Origin: Alphaproteobacteria bacterium
GTDB taxonomy: Bacteria > Pseudomonadota > Alphaproteobacteria > Micropepsales > Micropepsaceae
Length of the DNA stretch: 64,000 nucleotides
Direction of reading: 5' to 3'
NCBI GenBank assembly: GCA_019241645.1
Contig: JAFAWQ010000044.1
Span: forward strand, 1-64,000
Shown here: positions 56,257 through 63,970 of the stretch, one piece after another
Layout of the letters: each line of letters starts with the position of its first letter
Numbering within the stretch: the stretch's first letter is position 1
Made by a program: the position numbers and the translations under genes
The notes under the pieces: model-generated
What the model was told of the DNA's origin: nothing
Databases searched by the model: none
What the model saw: only the letters and a program-made list of their open reading frames with translations

Positions 56257-57705
56257 CTATTTCAGGAATGGATAACCTTTGTTTTTGTTTGGCTCGCTAG
56301 ACCAGATTTTCTGGCTGAACCCATCCGGCAACCCGGACTTCAGCGCTTCGTCCCCCAATCCTGTGATTCCAGAGTCGTTCGGGAGATTACCGGCACCTTG
56401 GGAAGGATTGCCAACGCCTTTCTCCAAGTCCCAATAGTTGTCTGAAAGACTGCCGGGCTTGCTGGCATCGAATCCGATGAAGCCCCCCAATATCGTGTCA
56501 CGCGATCCCGACCGGATGCGCCCGGCGGCGTAGGAACTAACGATTCTGGCTCCAAGGCCGTTCTTGCCGGCGAGTCCTCCGAAGTAAGCCTCGCAGCAGT
56601 TCGCCCGCCCGTCCTGAATCTTGGTCAACGAATAAGAATTGTTGACACGCATGAGATTGTAACCAACAAGCCCGCCTACGTAGCCGCCATTTGCCTGTAT
56701 GACTTTTATGCTGCCCGTCGAATAGGACCGCTTCAGATTATTGCTTACACCGGCGACCCCGCCAAGATAAACATCTTCAGCTCCAGAACTTTCTATCTTT
56801 GCTCCACCGTGAGCGCGCTCAATCAGCCCACCATTTGCTCCCGCAATCGCGCCTATTCCACCTCCGGTACCTGCCTTGATTGCTCCCGTGACCCAGCACG
56901 AATCGACAAGGCCGTTGTTGTTTCCTACAATTGCTCCCACAATTACACGACCAAAAGAAGGCCCAGTTACATTTGCATTCAACAGACCAAAGTGGCGCAC
57001 AATGCCTTGAACTGCAACCTGAGCGAAAAGGCCATACAGGTCGCCTTCATAGCCCACGAAACTAACTCGGAACTTTGCGATCGAATTACCAAGTCCTTCG
57101 TAAATCCCTTGAAAATCGCTAAGAACAGCCGCTCCACTGTACGTCCCGTCCACGCTCGCATCGTATGGCTTCGCCAATGCGAAATAGCCGGAGGGGTTGG
57201 CGGCGACATCGGCAGCGAGGGTCTTGATGTCGTAAACGAGCGTGTACGTATGCCCGTCGATGATCAGGCTGCTGGATGAATCCCACAGCTGCACGCTGCC
57301 GCGCTCCGGCACGATGATGAACTCGCCGGATTTATTTTTCGGCTGACCGTTGTCGTTGGTGGTGACGGTGAGGCTGCCCGGCCCCATCACCGTCACCTGC
57401 TTGTTCAGGATCACCGAGCGCTGGGCGTCGAAGGTGAGTCTGCTCGTGCCGGTCCATGATAGCGGCTGATCGAGCGAGATGTCCTTCGCCAGCGTGCCCG
57501 TCTTCACCGTCACGGCGCCGCCCGCCAGCATCGTTTGCAGCTCGCCGACATTCAGCACCGCCTTCTGCGCCGTCGCCGTGCACACGCCGCTCACGCAGCT
57601 CATGTTGCTCGTCGCTTTGTTGTTGATCTGCACGTCCGCCTGCGCCGCCGTGCACGGCGCCGCTATAGATACCGCCGTTGCCGCCAGGAATTTCGCCGCG
57701 CGCAT
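56257..57705 (-). CDS. secreted GLUG-motif repeat protein (adhesin-like)
   Basis: A 482-residue exported protein from the ATG at 57705, preceded by GGAGG; a frame 13 codons longer lacks a site. The signal peptide ends near AAQADVQ. The N-terminal region (about 30-140) looks like the signal-adjacent domain of filamentous-haemagglutinin-type proteins (VLNVGELQTMLAGGAVTVKTG). From about residue 195, GLUG-type repeats follow (YEGLGNSIAKFRVSF, LYGLFAQVAVQGIVRHFGL, VGAIVGNNNGLVDSCWVTG, VGGLVGYN...NSYS, FGGLAGKN). These form a beta-helix. The 3' two-thirds uses more A/T-rich codons than the 5' part, so the gene may be chimaeric. Likely a surface or secreted adhesin. Confidence 0.8.
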   Translation of the reverse strand: MRAAKFLAATAVSIAAPCTAAQADVQINNKATSNMSCVSGVCTATAQKAVLNVGELQTMLAGGAVTVKTGTLAKDISLDQPLSWTGTSRLTFDAQRSVILNKQVTVMGPGSLTVTTNDNGQPKNKSGEFIIVPERGSVQLWDSSSSLIIDGHTYTLVYDIKTLAADVAANPSGYFALAKPYDASVDGTYSGAAVLSDFQGIYEGLGNSIAKFRVSFVGYEGDLYGLFAQVAVQGIVRHFGLLNANVTGPSFGRVIVGAIVGNNNGLVDSCWVTGAIKAGTGGGIGAIAGANGGLIERAHGGAKIESSGAEDVYLGGVAGVSNNLKRSYSTGSIKVIQANGGYVGGLVGYNLMRVNNSYSLTKIQDGRANCCEAYFGGLAGKNGLGARIVSSYAAGRIRSGSRDTILGGFIGFDASKPGSLSDNYWDLEKGVGNPSQGAGNLPNDSGITGLGDEALKSGLPDGFSQKIWSSEPNKNKGYPFLK

Positions 57706-57773
57706 GCTCGCCTCCGCATTGCCGCCCCAGGGGGCAGCATACACCCCGGCGGAACCACGCTTCCACTCAGCGT

Positions 57774-58049
57774 CTAGCGGCGCCGTTTCGAGCCCGAACG
57801 GCGCAGCCGCTTTTCGTTGGCGTTGATGAGCGTCCGGTAGCGGCGAACAACCTTCTCCGGCGAGCCTCCACCGGCCAGCGTGAGGGCCGCCTCCATGGAA
57901 GCCGTGACTTTTTCAGCCACCATCCGGTGCGCTTCCTGCGCGGCACCCGGTCCGTTCTGCGCCAGCTTCAGCATGCGCAGGCCAATCACCCGCTGCGCCG
58001 CCAGATTGGCCTGAAACAGGTCGTTTGAAAATTTCCACCACGCAAACAT
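57774..58049 (-). CDS. small helical phasin-like protein
   Basis: A 91-residue protein from the ATG at 58049, which follows GAGGGATTCG. It is almost all helix: FAWWKFSNDLFQANLAAQRVIGLRMLKLAQNG, then AAQEAHRMVAEKVTASMEAALTLAGG, then a basic tail (KRLRRSGSKRRR). The pattern (an aromatic N-terminus, then amphipathic helices, then a Lys/Arg tail) is like phasins or small polyhydroxyalkanoate-granule proteins of alphaproteobacteria. No PHA gene is nearby, so this is only a resemblance. Confidence 0.65.
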   Translation of the reverse strand: MFAWWKFSNDLFQANLAAQRVIGLRMLKLAQNGPGAAQEAHRMVAEKVTASMEAALTLAGGGSPEKVVRRYRTLINANEKRLRRSGSKRRR

Positions 58050-58230
58050 CGAATCCCTCGCAAGCGTTGGTGCCAGCACTACAGTGCGCGGCTGCGACGC
58101 GCAAAGCGTCCAGGCAGATAAAATGGCTGCCGCCTCGCGCTATTCGACCGATCGGGACGTGTGGCGCTGCATCGAAAACCGGTCTCGCTCATTCTTGCTT
58201 TATGTGAAACCGCGGGGAGAGGATCAGCGG

Positions 58231-59472
58231 ATGAAAACGATACTGCTCGGCATGGCGCTGGCCCTGGTCACCGCCGCGGCTTCCGCGGATGACAGATACA
58301 TCGTCCAGCACCGCTTTTCCGGTCCGGACGGGCTCGATCCGCAGGCGGCGCTGACGCTTGGCCCCGACGGCAAGCTCTACGGCACCACACTGCTCGGTGG
58401 AACGACCGACCGCGGCACCATTTTCCGTTTCGATCCCGCCAGCGGCAAGCTTACCACCATCCACAATTTCACCGAGGAAGAAGGCTCGCAGCCCATCGAC
58501 AGGCTGCTGCTCGCCTCCGATGGGTATTTCTATGGCACCACCCGCTATGGCGGCAGCGACGATTTCAACTGCGTCGACGGCTGCGGAACGATCTACCGCA
58601 TCCGCCCTTCGGGCGATAAGTTCTCCGTGCAGCACTTCATGTCGTTCGGACAGGGCACGACGTTGCAGGGCGGCCTGATCGAAGGCAGTGATGGGCGCCT
58701 CTACGGCACGGCCTCGCTCGGCGGACCATTCGCCTGTCACGACTCGCAGGCGCGCTGCGGAACCGCGTACGCTTTTTCTCCGAAGACGAAGAGCCTCACC
58801 GTGCTGCACGGCTTCCGTTTCACCGACGGCCGCGGGCCCATCGGGCGGCTGCTGCTGGCAAGCAATGGATTTCTCTATGGCGTGACCACCAGCGGCGCGA
58901 CCAGCGAGCGCGGCGTCGTCTACCGCCTGAAGCCGGACGGCACGAAGTTCCAGGTACTGGTTGAATTCGCCAACACGAATGCCGGCTGCCAGCCCACTTC
59001 GGGCCTGATACAGGCGAGCGACGGCAAGCTTTATGGCGCGGCCATCGATTGCGGCGCGCACGGCGCAGGCACGCTGTATTCGTTGACCCTCGATGGCGCG
59101 ATCGCGCCGATCTATCATTTCAACGCCGATGGCAGGCTGGGGGATGGCAGTGGCCCCGCCGCCGAGCCTCTGGAAATCGACGGCAAGCTCTATGGCACCG
59201 CGAAAAACGGCGGCCTTCCGGCCAACGATCCGAACCGGATCGGCACGTTATTCCGCGTCGGCCTGGACGGCACAGGCTTCGAGTTGCTGCACACCTTCTT
59301 CGGGATCACCCACAATGAGGGCTTGCGAAAAGGACAGCATCACGACGGAGCGCAACCCACCACGGGCCTAACATTGGGCCCGGACGGAAATCTTTACGGC
59401 ACCACTCCCGCCGGTGGGCTTTTGCCCTGGCCGGGCAAGGGCGTGGTGTACAAATATCGCCTGTCCGACTGA
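58231..59472 (+). CDS. secreted GloVer-repeat beta-propeller protein
   Basis: A 413-residue exported protein. The ATG at 58231 follows GAGAGGA; the open frame upstream (from 58084) lacks one. The signal peptide is MKTILLGMALALVTAAASA. Seven repeats of the GloVer type follow, with G.LYGTT..GG....GT.FR hairpins, matching the other two GloVer proteins here and a seven-bladed propeller. Some repeats are longer, with Cys pairs (FNCVDGCG, FACHDSQARCG). Three such genes in one 64-kb window suggest a locally expanded family. Function unknown; probably extracellular. Confidence 0.85.
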   Translation: MKTILLGMALALVTAAASADDRYIVQHRFSGPDGLDPQAALTLGPDGKLYGTTLLGGTTDRGTIFRFDPASGKLTTIHNFTEEEGSQPIDRLLLASDGYFYGTTRYGGSDDFNCVDGCGTIYRIRPSGDKFSVQHFMSFGQGTTLQGGLIEGSDGRLYGTASLGGPFACHDSQARCGTAYAFSPKTKSLTVLHGFRFTDGRGPIGRLLLASNGFLYGVTTSGATSERGVVYRLKPDGTKFQVLVEFANTNAGCQPTSGLIQASDGKLYGAAIDCGAHGAGTLYSLTLDGAIAPIYHFNADGRLGDGSGPAAEPLEIDGKLYGTAKNGGLPANDPNRIGTLFRVGLDGTGFELLHTFFGITHNEGLRKGQHHDGAQPTTGLTLGPDGNLYGTTPAGGLLPWPGKGVVYKYRLSD

Positions 59473-59480
59473 GACGGTTC

Positions 59481-60050
59481 CTAGTCGAGAAACAGCTCCG
59501 GGCGCCTGAGCCGCAAAGCTTGCAGCAGCGCGAAGGTCTTCATGTCGGCGAGCGTGCCCGCTTCCATCATGCGCATGAGTTCGCAGAACCGGAGTTCCAC
59601 CACATCGATGTTCTCGTGCTCGCCAGTGGCTCCGCCGCCTTTGCCGATCTTGTCGCGCTCCGAATACGGCGCGAGAAAAAGATGCATGCGCTCGGTGGAG
59701 AGTCCGGGCATCGTCCACAGAAAGGCAACCGGTTCGAGTTCGGTAAGACGCAGTCCCGTTTCCTCCAACGCCTCGCGTCGCGCGGCGGCCGGCGGATCTT
59801 CGCCGTCGGTCAGGCCAGCGATGGCTTCGAGCAGAGATTGCTCACCGGCGCAGGCCAGCACCGGCGCGCGAAACTGGCGAACCAGCGCCGCCACTTTGCG
59901 TTCCGGATCGTACGGCAGCACGGTGACGGCGGGGCCATGCTCTTCCAGCTCGCGTTTCGCAATCTGGCCGTCCGCCAGCCGCACCTTGAGAACCGAATAC
60001 CTGGCCCAGCCCTGGTAGACGGTCTTTTTTTCCAGGATTTCCGGGTTCAT
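59481..60050 (-). CDS. Nudix hydrolase, ADP-ribose-pyrophosphatase-like
   Basis: A 189-residue Nudix enzyme from the ATG at 60050 (a longer frame starts at 60080). The N-terminus KKTVYQGWARYSVLKVRLADGQIAKRELEEHGPAVTVLPYD is typical of the NudF/ADPRase group. The Nudix box (GLTDGEDPPAAARREALEETGL, about 84-105) keeps the G-x5-E-x7-REUxEExGU pattern. The helix after the box contains ELEPVAFLWTMPGLSTERMHLFLA, fitting ADP-ribose hydrolases that bind the ribose in a dimer. Likely role: clearing ADP-ribose or related compounds. It converges with the GloVer gene. Confidence 0.9.
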   Translation of the reverse strand: MNPEILEKKTVYQGWARYSVLKVRLADGQIAKRELEEHGPAVTVLPYDPERKVAALVRQFRAPVLACAGEQSLLEAIAGLTDGEDPPAAARREALEETGLRLTELEPVAFLWTMPGLSTERMHLFLAPYSERDKIGKGGGATGEHENIDVVELRFCELMRMMEAGTLADMKTFALLQALRLRRPELFLD

Positions 60051-60209
60051 CGCCTGTTTCCCGCCATGTGCACCGGGCACCTTAGCAAGCCTTTCGCCCG
60101 GAAATGGAAACCTTTGGCATCCCGCGCGCTATCTGGAGTAAACCGTTGGGCAGGTCCGCTTGTCCCGCGGGCGCGTAATGCGTCCAACCTCACCCAAGGG
60201 AGACCAACC

Positions 60210-60515
60210 ATGTCCCGAATGTCCATCGCAATTGGCGCGCTCGCGCTGACGCTCTCCATGCCAGCCTTCGCGCAGACCGCCACGACACCGCCGGCCGGCG
60301 GCGCCATGACGGGCCCCAGCAGCACGTCGTCATCGATGTCTTCCATGACGTGCGATCAGATGATGGCGAAGGAGGAATCCATGGCCGGCAACGCCTCCGG
60401 CGCGCGCCTCACCGCGATGCAAAACCACATGAGCATGGCGCGCCAAGCCAAGGCCAAGGGCGACGAGGCCGGCTGCAAGACACATGTCCAGATGGCCATG
60501 GACGCGATGAAGTAA
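60210..60515 (+). CDS. small secreted Met/Ser-rich protein
   Basis: A 101-residue protein with AAGGGAG before the ATG at 60210. The signal peptide ends near MPAFAQ. The mature part has a Thr/Pro/Gly linker, a Ser/Met run (SSTSSSMSSMTCDQMMAKEESM), and an amphipathic helix with two Cys (MTCDQM, GCKTHVQMAMDAMK) that may form a disulfide. The Met content is high (about 14 of 101), so it might bind copper or zinc, but no specific motif is seen. No family known to me. Confidence 0.75.
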   Translation: MSRMSIAIGALALTLSMPAFAQTATTPPAGGAMTGPSSTSSSMSSMTCDQMMAKEESMAGNASGARLTAMQNHMSMARQAKAKGDEAGCKTHVQMAMDAMK

Positions 60516-60540
60516 CGACGATCGCCACGGCATCTTGTCA

Positions 60541-60691
60541 TCCGACCCTCCCCTTGAGGGAGGGTCGAAACTCTGAAGCGAAGCGAAAGAGTTTCGGGGA
60601 GAGGGTGTCTAAACGCCGAACTTTACCCCTTCCCGAAATTTGCTTCACTAACGTTCGGCAATTTTCGACCCTCCCTCGAGGGGAGGGTCCG
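60541..60691. repeat. 151-bp element with terminal hairpins between two convergent genes
   Basis: The left hairpin CGACCCTCCC..GGGAGGGTCG (60543-60567) and the right hairpin CGACCCTCCC..GGGGAGGGTC lie at the two ends. The outer ends TCCGACCCTCCCC and GGGGAGGGTCCGA are inverted repeats with one mismatch. It has the same layout as copies A-C (hairpin, spacer, hairpin) but a different core. It occupies the gap between the small secreted protein gene and the Nudix gene at 60706, so it can serve as a bidirectional terminator. Confidence 0.7.
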
Positions 60692-60705
60692 ATTATGTAG
60701 ATCGG

Positions 60706-61167
60706 CTATTCGCGACGCATTCCTTTCATAAATGCGTCCAGCAACGGGCGCTGGCCGATCAACAACTTGTCGCGCGCTTCGGCATCGCTGAACCAGCCAC
60801 CGCGATCCACTTCGGGAAATCGCTGCCGCTTGCCCGAACGCGGCGGCCATTCCATCTCGAAATCGTTGCTCGTGAGCTTGGCCGGATCGCAATCGCCTTC
60901 CATTGCCCACACCAGCACATGCTTGCCGCCCGGCTGTTTGAACGTGCCGAGCTCGACGAAATCGCCGTCCACCGAAAAGCCGGTTTCCTCAGTGAACTCG
61001 CGGCGCGCGGCGGCCAACGGATCTTCGCCATCTTCGATGGCGCCTTTGGGAACGGTCCAGGCGCCCTCGTCCTTTTTTTTCCAGAACGGCCCGCCGGGAT
61101 GCACCAGGAAGAACTCGAACTCCGCTCCCGTGCGCCGGAACATCAGAATGCCGGCGCTGCGCTTCAC
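60706..61167 (-). CDS. Nudix hydrolase, last gene of the lemA operon
   Basis: A 153-residue Nudix protein with a GTG start that overlaps the upstream TPM gene stop (GTGA). The N-terminus SAGILMFRRTGAEFEFFLVHPGGPFW is the RppH/MutT-like type, with the Nudix box GAIEDGEDPLAAARREFTEETGF at about 42-64. A distinctive GDFVELGTFKQPGGKHVLVWAMEGDCDP follows. Related small Nudix enzymes hydrolyse nucleotide or polyphosphate substrates. Its translational coupling to TPM/LemA genes is unusual; an envelope-linked role is only inference. Confidence 0.9.
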   Translation of the reverse strand: MKRSAGILMFRRTGAEFEFFLVHPGGPFWKKKDEGAWTVPKGAIEDGEDPLAAARREFTEETGFSVDGDFVELGTFKQPGGKHVLVWAMEGDCDPAKLTSNDFEMEWPPRSGKRQRFPEVDRGGWFSDAEARDKLLIGQRPLLDAFMKGMRRE

Positions 61168-61739
61168 GGTGCCTTGGGAAATTGCGCCGCCAGCACATCG
61201 GCGCAGGATGTGATCGCAGCGACGAAAGCGTCGGCGAGATTGCCGCTACGCGCCCGGGCGGAGAAATCGCCGACGATGCGCCGCCAGGCGTCTTCGCCGA
61301 TCTGCGCGTGCACCTCACGCGAGGCGATGATTTCGGCGTAATGCTCCGCAAGCGCGGCGAAGAACAGCACGCCTTCCGCATGATCGCGCGCAGCGAGAAT
61401 CCCGGCGGCGAATTCGCGATGCGCCATGTTGCGCGCGCGCGTCTGCTTGATCACCGCAGGAACGAGAAGCAGCTTCAGCGGCCGCCAGTCGGAAACAAAC
61501 GCCGTGATGCCGAATGCTGCCGCTTCAATGAGGAAACCCAAGCGCAAGCCGATCGTCTGCCAGAAGAAGGCGAGCGCGCCGCCGACCGCCATGGCCGCAG
61601 CTCCGGCAAAGGCGAGCGGATACATCTCGTAACGGTCACTCACCGGCACGATCATGGTGGCGAAGCGTACGGAGGTGCGCGCCTGCGCCGCGGTGAGCGC
61701 AGCCTGCACGCGCGCGCGGTCTTCAGAGGTGAGTTGCAT
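61164..61739 (-). CDS. TPM-domain protein, second copy
   Basis: A 191-residue protein from the ATG at 61739, two bases after the preceding gene's stop codon. The N-terminal segment (LTSEDRARVQAALTAAQARTSVRFATMIVPVSDRYEMYPLAFAGAA) is the TPM-domain type (Pfam TPM_phosphatase). Two or three transmembrane helices lie at about 35-110, which places the domain at the membrane. A C-terminal helical part ends the protein. It is paired with the larger TPM protein upstream, as in YgcG/TPM operons elsewhere. Confidence 0.8.
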   Translation of the reverse strand: MQLTSEDRARVQAALTAAQARTSVRFATMIVPVSDRYEMYPLAFAGAAAMAVGGALAFFWQTIGLRLGFLIEAAAFGITAFVSDWRPLKLLLVPAVIKQTRARNMAHREFAAGILAARDHAEGVLFFAALAEHYAEIIASREVHAQIGEDAWRRIVGDFSARARSGNLADAFVAAITSCADVLAAQFPKAP

Positions 61740-61741
61740 GC

Positions 61742-62515
61742 CTACCAACTGCCGGACGCGCCCCCTCCGCCGAACGAACCTCCGCCGCCACCAAAGCCGC
61801 CGCCACCGCTACCGCCAAATCCACCGCCGCCAAATCCGCCACCGCCCCAGCCACCGCCTCGGCCCATACCGCCCAGCAGGAACAGGGGCCAGAACCCGCG
61901 GCCGAAAATAACGAACACCAGAATGAAGGCGATCACCACCCAGGGAATGCCGCCTTTCTCCTGATGCTCGGGCTGCGGCGCCTCCGGCACCTTGCTGAGA
62001 TCGACCCTGCCGTCGCCGAGCAGGCGCACGATATCGGCCGCGCCCTGCTCTACCCCGGCGTCGTAGTTGCCGGCGCGGAACTGCGGCAGGATGGCGTTCT
62101 CGATGATGATGCGGCCGGCCGCGTCGGTAAGTTCGCCTTCGAGGCCGTAACCGACCTCGATGCGCACCTTGTGCTCGTTCGGCGCGACGATAAGGAGCGC
62201 GCCGTTGTTCTTTTTCTTCTCGCCCAGCCCCCAGGCGCGGCCGAGCTGGTAGCCGTAGGTGGCGATCTCCTGCCCCTGCAGCGACTTCAGCGTGACCACA
62301 ACAAGCTGGTCGCCGGTTTTTCGTTCAAGCTCGGCGAGAAGATCCGTCAGCCGTGTTTTGGTATCGCTGGAAAGAATCCCGGCATCGTCCACCACACGAC
62401 CGCTTAGCGCCGGAAAATTGAGCTGCGCGGCAAACGCCGCACCGGCCCATGCGAGCGCGAGCAGCAGCGCCAATGGCGCCAGCGCTCGCGCCGCAATGGC
62501 CGCGAGTCTTCCCAT
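61742..62515 (-). CDS. TPM-domain secreted/membrane protein with Gly-rich tail (YgcG-like)
   Basis: A 257-residue protein with a signal peptide or anchor ending near AAFAAQ. The TPM domain covers about 38-165: FPALSGRVVDDAGILSSDTKTRLTDLLAELERKTGDQLVVVTLKSLQG, then LIVAPNEHKVRIEVGYGLEGELTDAAGRII. A transmembrane helix (WVVIAFILVFVIFGRGFWPLFLL, about 195-217) precedes a Gly-rich, low-complexity C-terminus (about 50 residues), typical of YgcG proteins. TPM proteins act in membrane quality control, for example with photosystem repair proteins in plants. The start shares a base with the lemA stop (TGATG). Confidence 0.88.
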   Translation of the reverse strand: MGRLAAIAARALAPLALLLALAWAGAAFAAQLNFPALSGRVVDDAGILSSDTKTRLTDLLAELERKTGDQLVVVTLKSLQGQEIATYGYQLGRAWGLGEKKKNNGALLIVAPNEHKVRIEVGYGLEGELTDAAGRIIIENAILPQFRAGNYDAGVEQGAADIVRLLGDGRVDLSKVPEAPQPEHQEKGGIPWVVIAFILVFVIFGRGFWPLFLLGGMGRGGGWGGGGFGGGGFGGSGGGGFGGGGGSFGGGGASGSW

Positions 62516-63126
62516 CAGAACGAAACGCGCGGTGCCGTCTGCGCAGGCTCGTTGGCCGAGAACGTCTGCTTCACCTTGGCGTCGGGGTAGAAAATTCCGG
62601 CGATCCAGCGCTGCGGAATGGTGCGCAAGGTGGTGTTATAAGTCTGCACCGCGTCGATGTAGTCCTTGCGCGCGACCGTGATGCGGTTCTCCGTGCCTTC
62701 CAGCTGGGACTGCAGCGCCAGGAAGTTCTGGTTCGATTTCAGATCCGGATAGCGCTCGCTCACCACCATCAGCCGCCCCAGCGCCTGCGTCAGCTGATTC
62801 TGGCTCTGCTCGAATTTCTGGAAGGCCTCCGGATTGGAGGTGACGTCCGGCGGCAGGTTGACGGTGGTGGACGTGGCTTTGGCACGCGCCTCGATCACCT
62901 CGCGCAGCACCGTGCGCTCCTGCTGGGCATAGCCTTTCACGGTGTTGACGAGATTGGGCACCAGATCGGCGCGGCGCTGATATTCGTTCTGCACCTGGCT
63001 CCAGGCGGCCTTCACCTGCTCGTCCTGCGTCGGCACCTGGTTGATGCCGCAGGCGTAAAGCGCGAGCGTCATGGCAACCGCCGCCAGCACCGCGCCCTGT
63101 TTGCCAAACCAAGCAAGCCTTTTCAT
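62515..63126 (-). CDS. lemA: LemA family lipoprotein
   Basis: A 203-residue LemA protein from the ATG at 63126, which follows GGAGGGACGG. The signal peptide has the lipobox-like LALYACG (Cys at about 26), so it is probably a membrane lipoprotein. The LemA core includes VKAAWSQVQNEYQRRADLVPNLVNTVKGYAQQERTVL and ENRITVARKDYIDAVQTYNTTLRTIPQRWIAGIFYPD. LemA proteins form coiled coils on the outer face of the cytoplasmic membrane. It heads the four-gene operon lemA-TPM-TPM-Nudix, with overlaps or a 2-nt gap at every junction. Confidence 0.93.
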   Translation of the reverse strand: MKRLAWFGKQGAVLAAVAMTLALYACGINQVPTQDEQVKAAWSQVQNEYQRRADLVPNLVNTVKGYAQQERTVLREVIEARAKATSTTVNLPPDVTSNPEAFQKFEQSQNQLTQALGRLMVVSERYPDLKSNQNFLALQSQLEGTENRITVARKDYIDAVQTYNTTLRTIPQRWIAGIFYPDAKVKQTFSANEPAQTAPRVSF

Positions 63127-63214
63127 CTGTCCGTCCCTCCAGAAGCGCGCGGATGCGCGTTCGTGATGCAGTTTCGCGCCATAGATGGGGTATCCAAAGC
63201 AAGAGGGCAACGCC

Positions 63215-63243
63215 TTGAATTTGTAGCACAGACGTGCTACATT
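63215..63243 (+). promoter_or_regulatory. promoter and operator of the toxin-antitoxin module
   Basis: TTGAAT (63215-63220) and TACATT (63238-63243) are 17 bp apart. Within the spacer and overlapping the -10, TGTAGCAC (63222-63229) and GTGCTACA (63234-63241) form a perfect 8-bp inverted repeat with a 4-bp centre. This is the expected position for an operator bound by the antitoxin-toxin complex (autorepression). The start codon of the antitoxin is 25 bp downstream. Confidence 0.75.
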
Positions 63244-63267
63244 GCTGTAAGATAAGGGCCGTCCGTC

Positions 63268-63522
63268 ATGAAAGAACTGTCGCTGCGAGACGCCAATCAA
63301 CAGTTCTCCAAGATCGTGCGCGACGTCGCGGAGAGCGGCGAGGAAGTGGTTGTTCTCCGGAATGGCAAGGCCACGGTCAAGATCGTGCCGTTCGAGGAGA
63401 AGGGGAAGCGGAAGCTTACACCGGCTCAGAATGCAGCGCTGAACGGCTTCCTGGAATTTGCTCGCGCAAGCACCGCGAAGTCGGTCGGACCATGGACTCG
63501 CGAAGAGCTTTATGAGCGCTAG
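63268..63522 (+). CDS. Phd/YefM-family antitoxin
   Basis: An 84-residue antitoxin. The N-terminal DNA-binding Phd/YefM half reads ELSLRDANQQFSKIVRDVAESGEEVVVLRNGKATVKIVPFEEKG, as in other Phd-type antitoxins. The C-terminal segment (RASTAKSVGPWTREELYER) is the likely toxin-binding tail, disordered until bound. Together with the toxin it should repress its own promoter through the inverted repeat at 63222-63241. Its last 11 bases overlap the toxin start. Confidence 0.85.
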   Translation: MKELSLRDANQQFSKIVRDVAESGEEVVVLRNGKATVKIVPFEEKGKRKLTPAQNAALNGFLEFARASTAKSVGPWTREELYER

Positions 63523-63970
63523 ATGCGTCACGCTCGATTCCAATGTTCTGGTTTACGCCGTCGACACGCGCGATCCGGCGAAGCACCATGCAGCGATCGC
63601 GCTTGTCACCTCGGCCGCGAATGTGCGTTCAAAATTGGGCTTGCAAGCTATTGGCGAATTCTTTGTCGCGTCCACTCGTAAATTGCGGCTTCCGGCAAAG
63701 ATTGTGCACCCACGTGTCGAAGATCTTCTCACCACATTCGAGACGTTCTCCCATACACGGATAGCGCTCAGTCAAGCAGCGGCGTTGTCGGCATCTGGCC
63801 GCTACTTCTTTTGGGATGCAGTCCTTCTCGCCTCAGCTGAGGAAGCGGGATGTACCGTCATGTTGTCGGAAGACATTGCTGACGGTGCGAGACTAGGCAG
63901 CATTGTCGTGCGAAATCCGTTTGGCGCGAACGGAATTTCTGACGCCGCCCGACAGGTGTTGGGACTTTAG
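63512..63970 (+). CDS. PIN-domain toxin (VapC-type)
   Basis: A 152-residue PIN-domain ribonuclease. The ATG at 63512 lies inside the antitoxin end (11-bp overlap), a usual arrangement. The acidic active-site residues are visible: Asp9 in TLDSNVLVYAVD, Glu in QAIGEFFVA, Asp in FFWDAVLLASAEEAGCTVMLSED, and a further Asp in DIADGA. The toxin would cleave RNA when the antitoxin is degraded. The pair is a complete type II toxin-antitoxin module near the right end of the window. Confidence 0.88.
   Translation: MSARCVTLDSNVLVYAVDTRDPAKHHAAIALVTSAANVRSKLGLQAIGEFFVASTRKLRLPAKIVHPRVEDLLTTFETFSHTRIALSQAAALSASGRYFFWDAVLLASAEEAGCTVMLSEDIADGARLGSIVVRNPFGANGISDAARQVLGL

Noticed and set aside
61742-61900. 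Possible tandem repeat or CRISPR-like array in the GGX-rich stretch
   Set aside because: The repetition is the Gly-rich tail of the TPM protein (GGC/GGT codons); unit size is irregular and there are no spacers.
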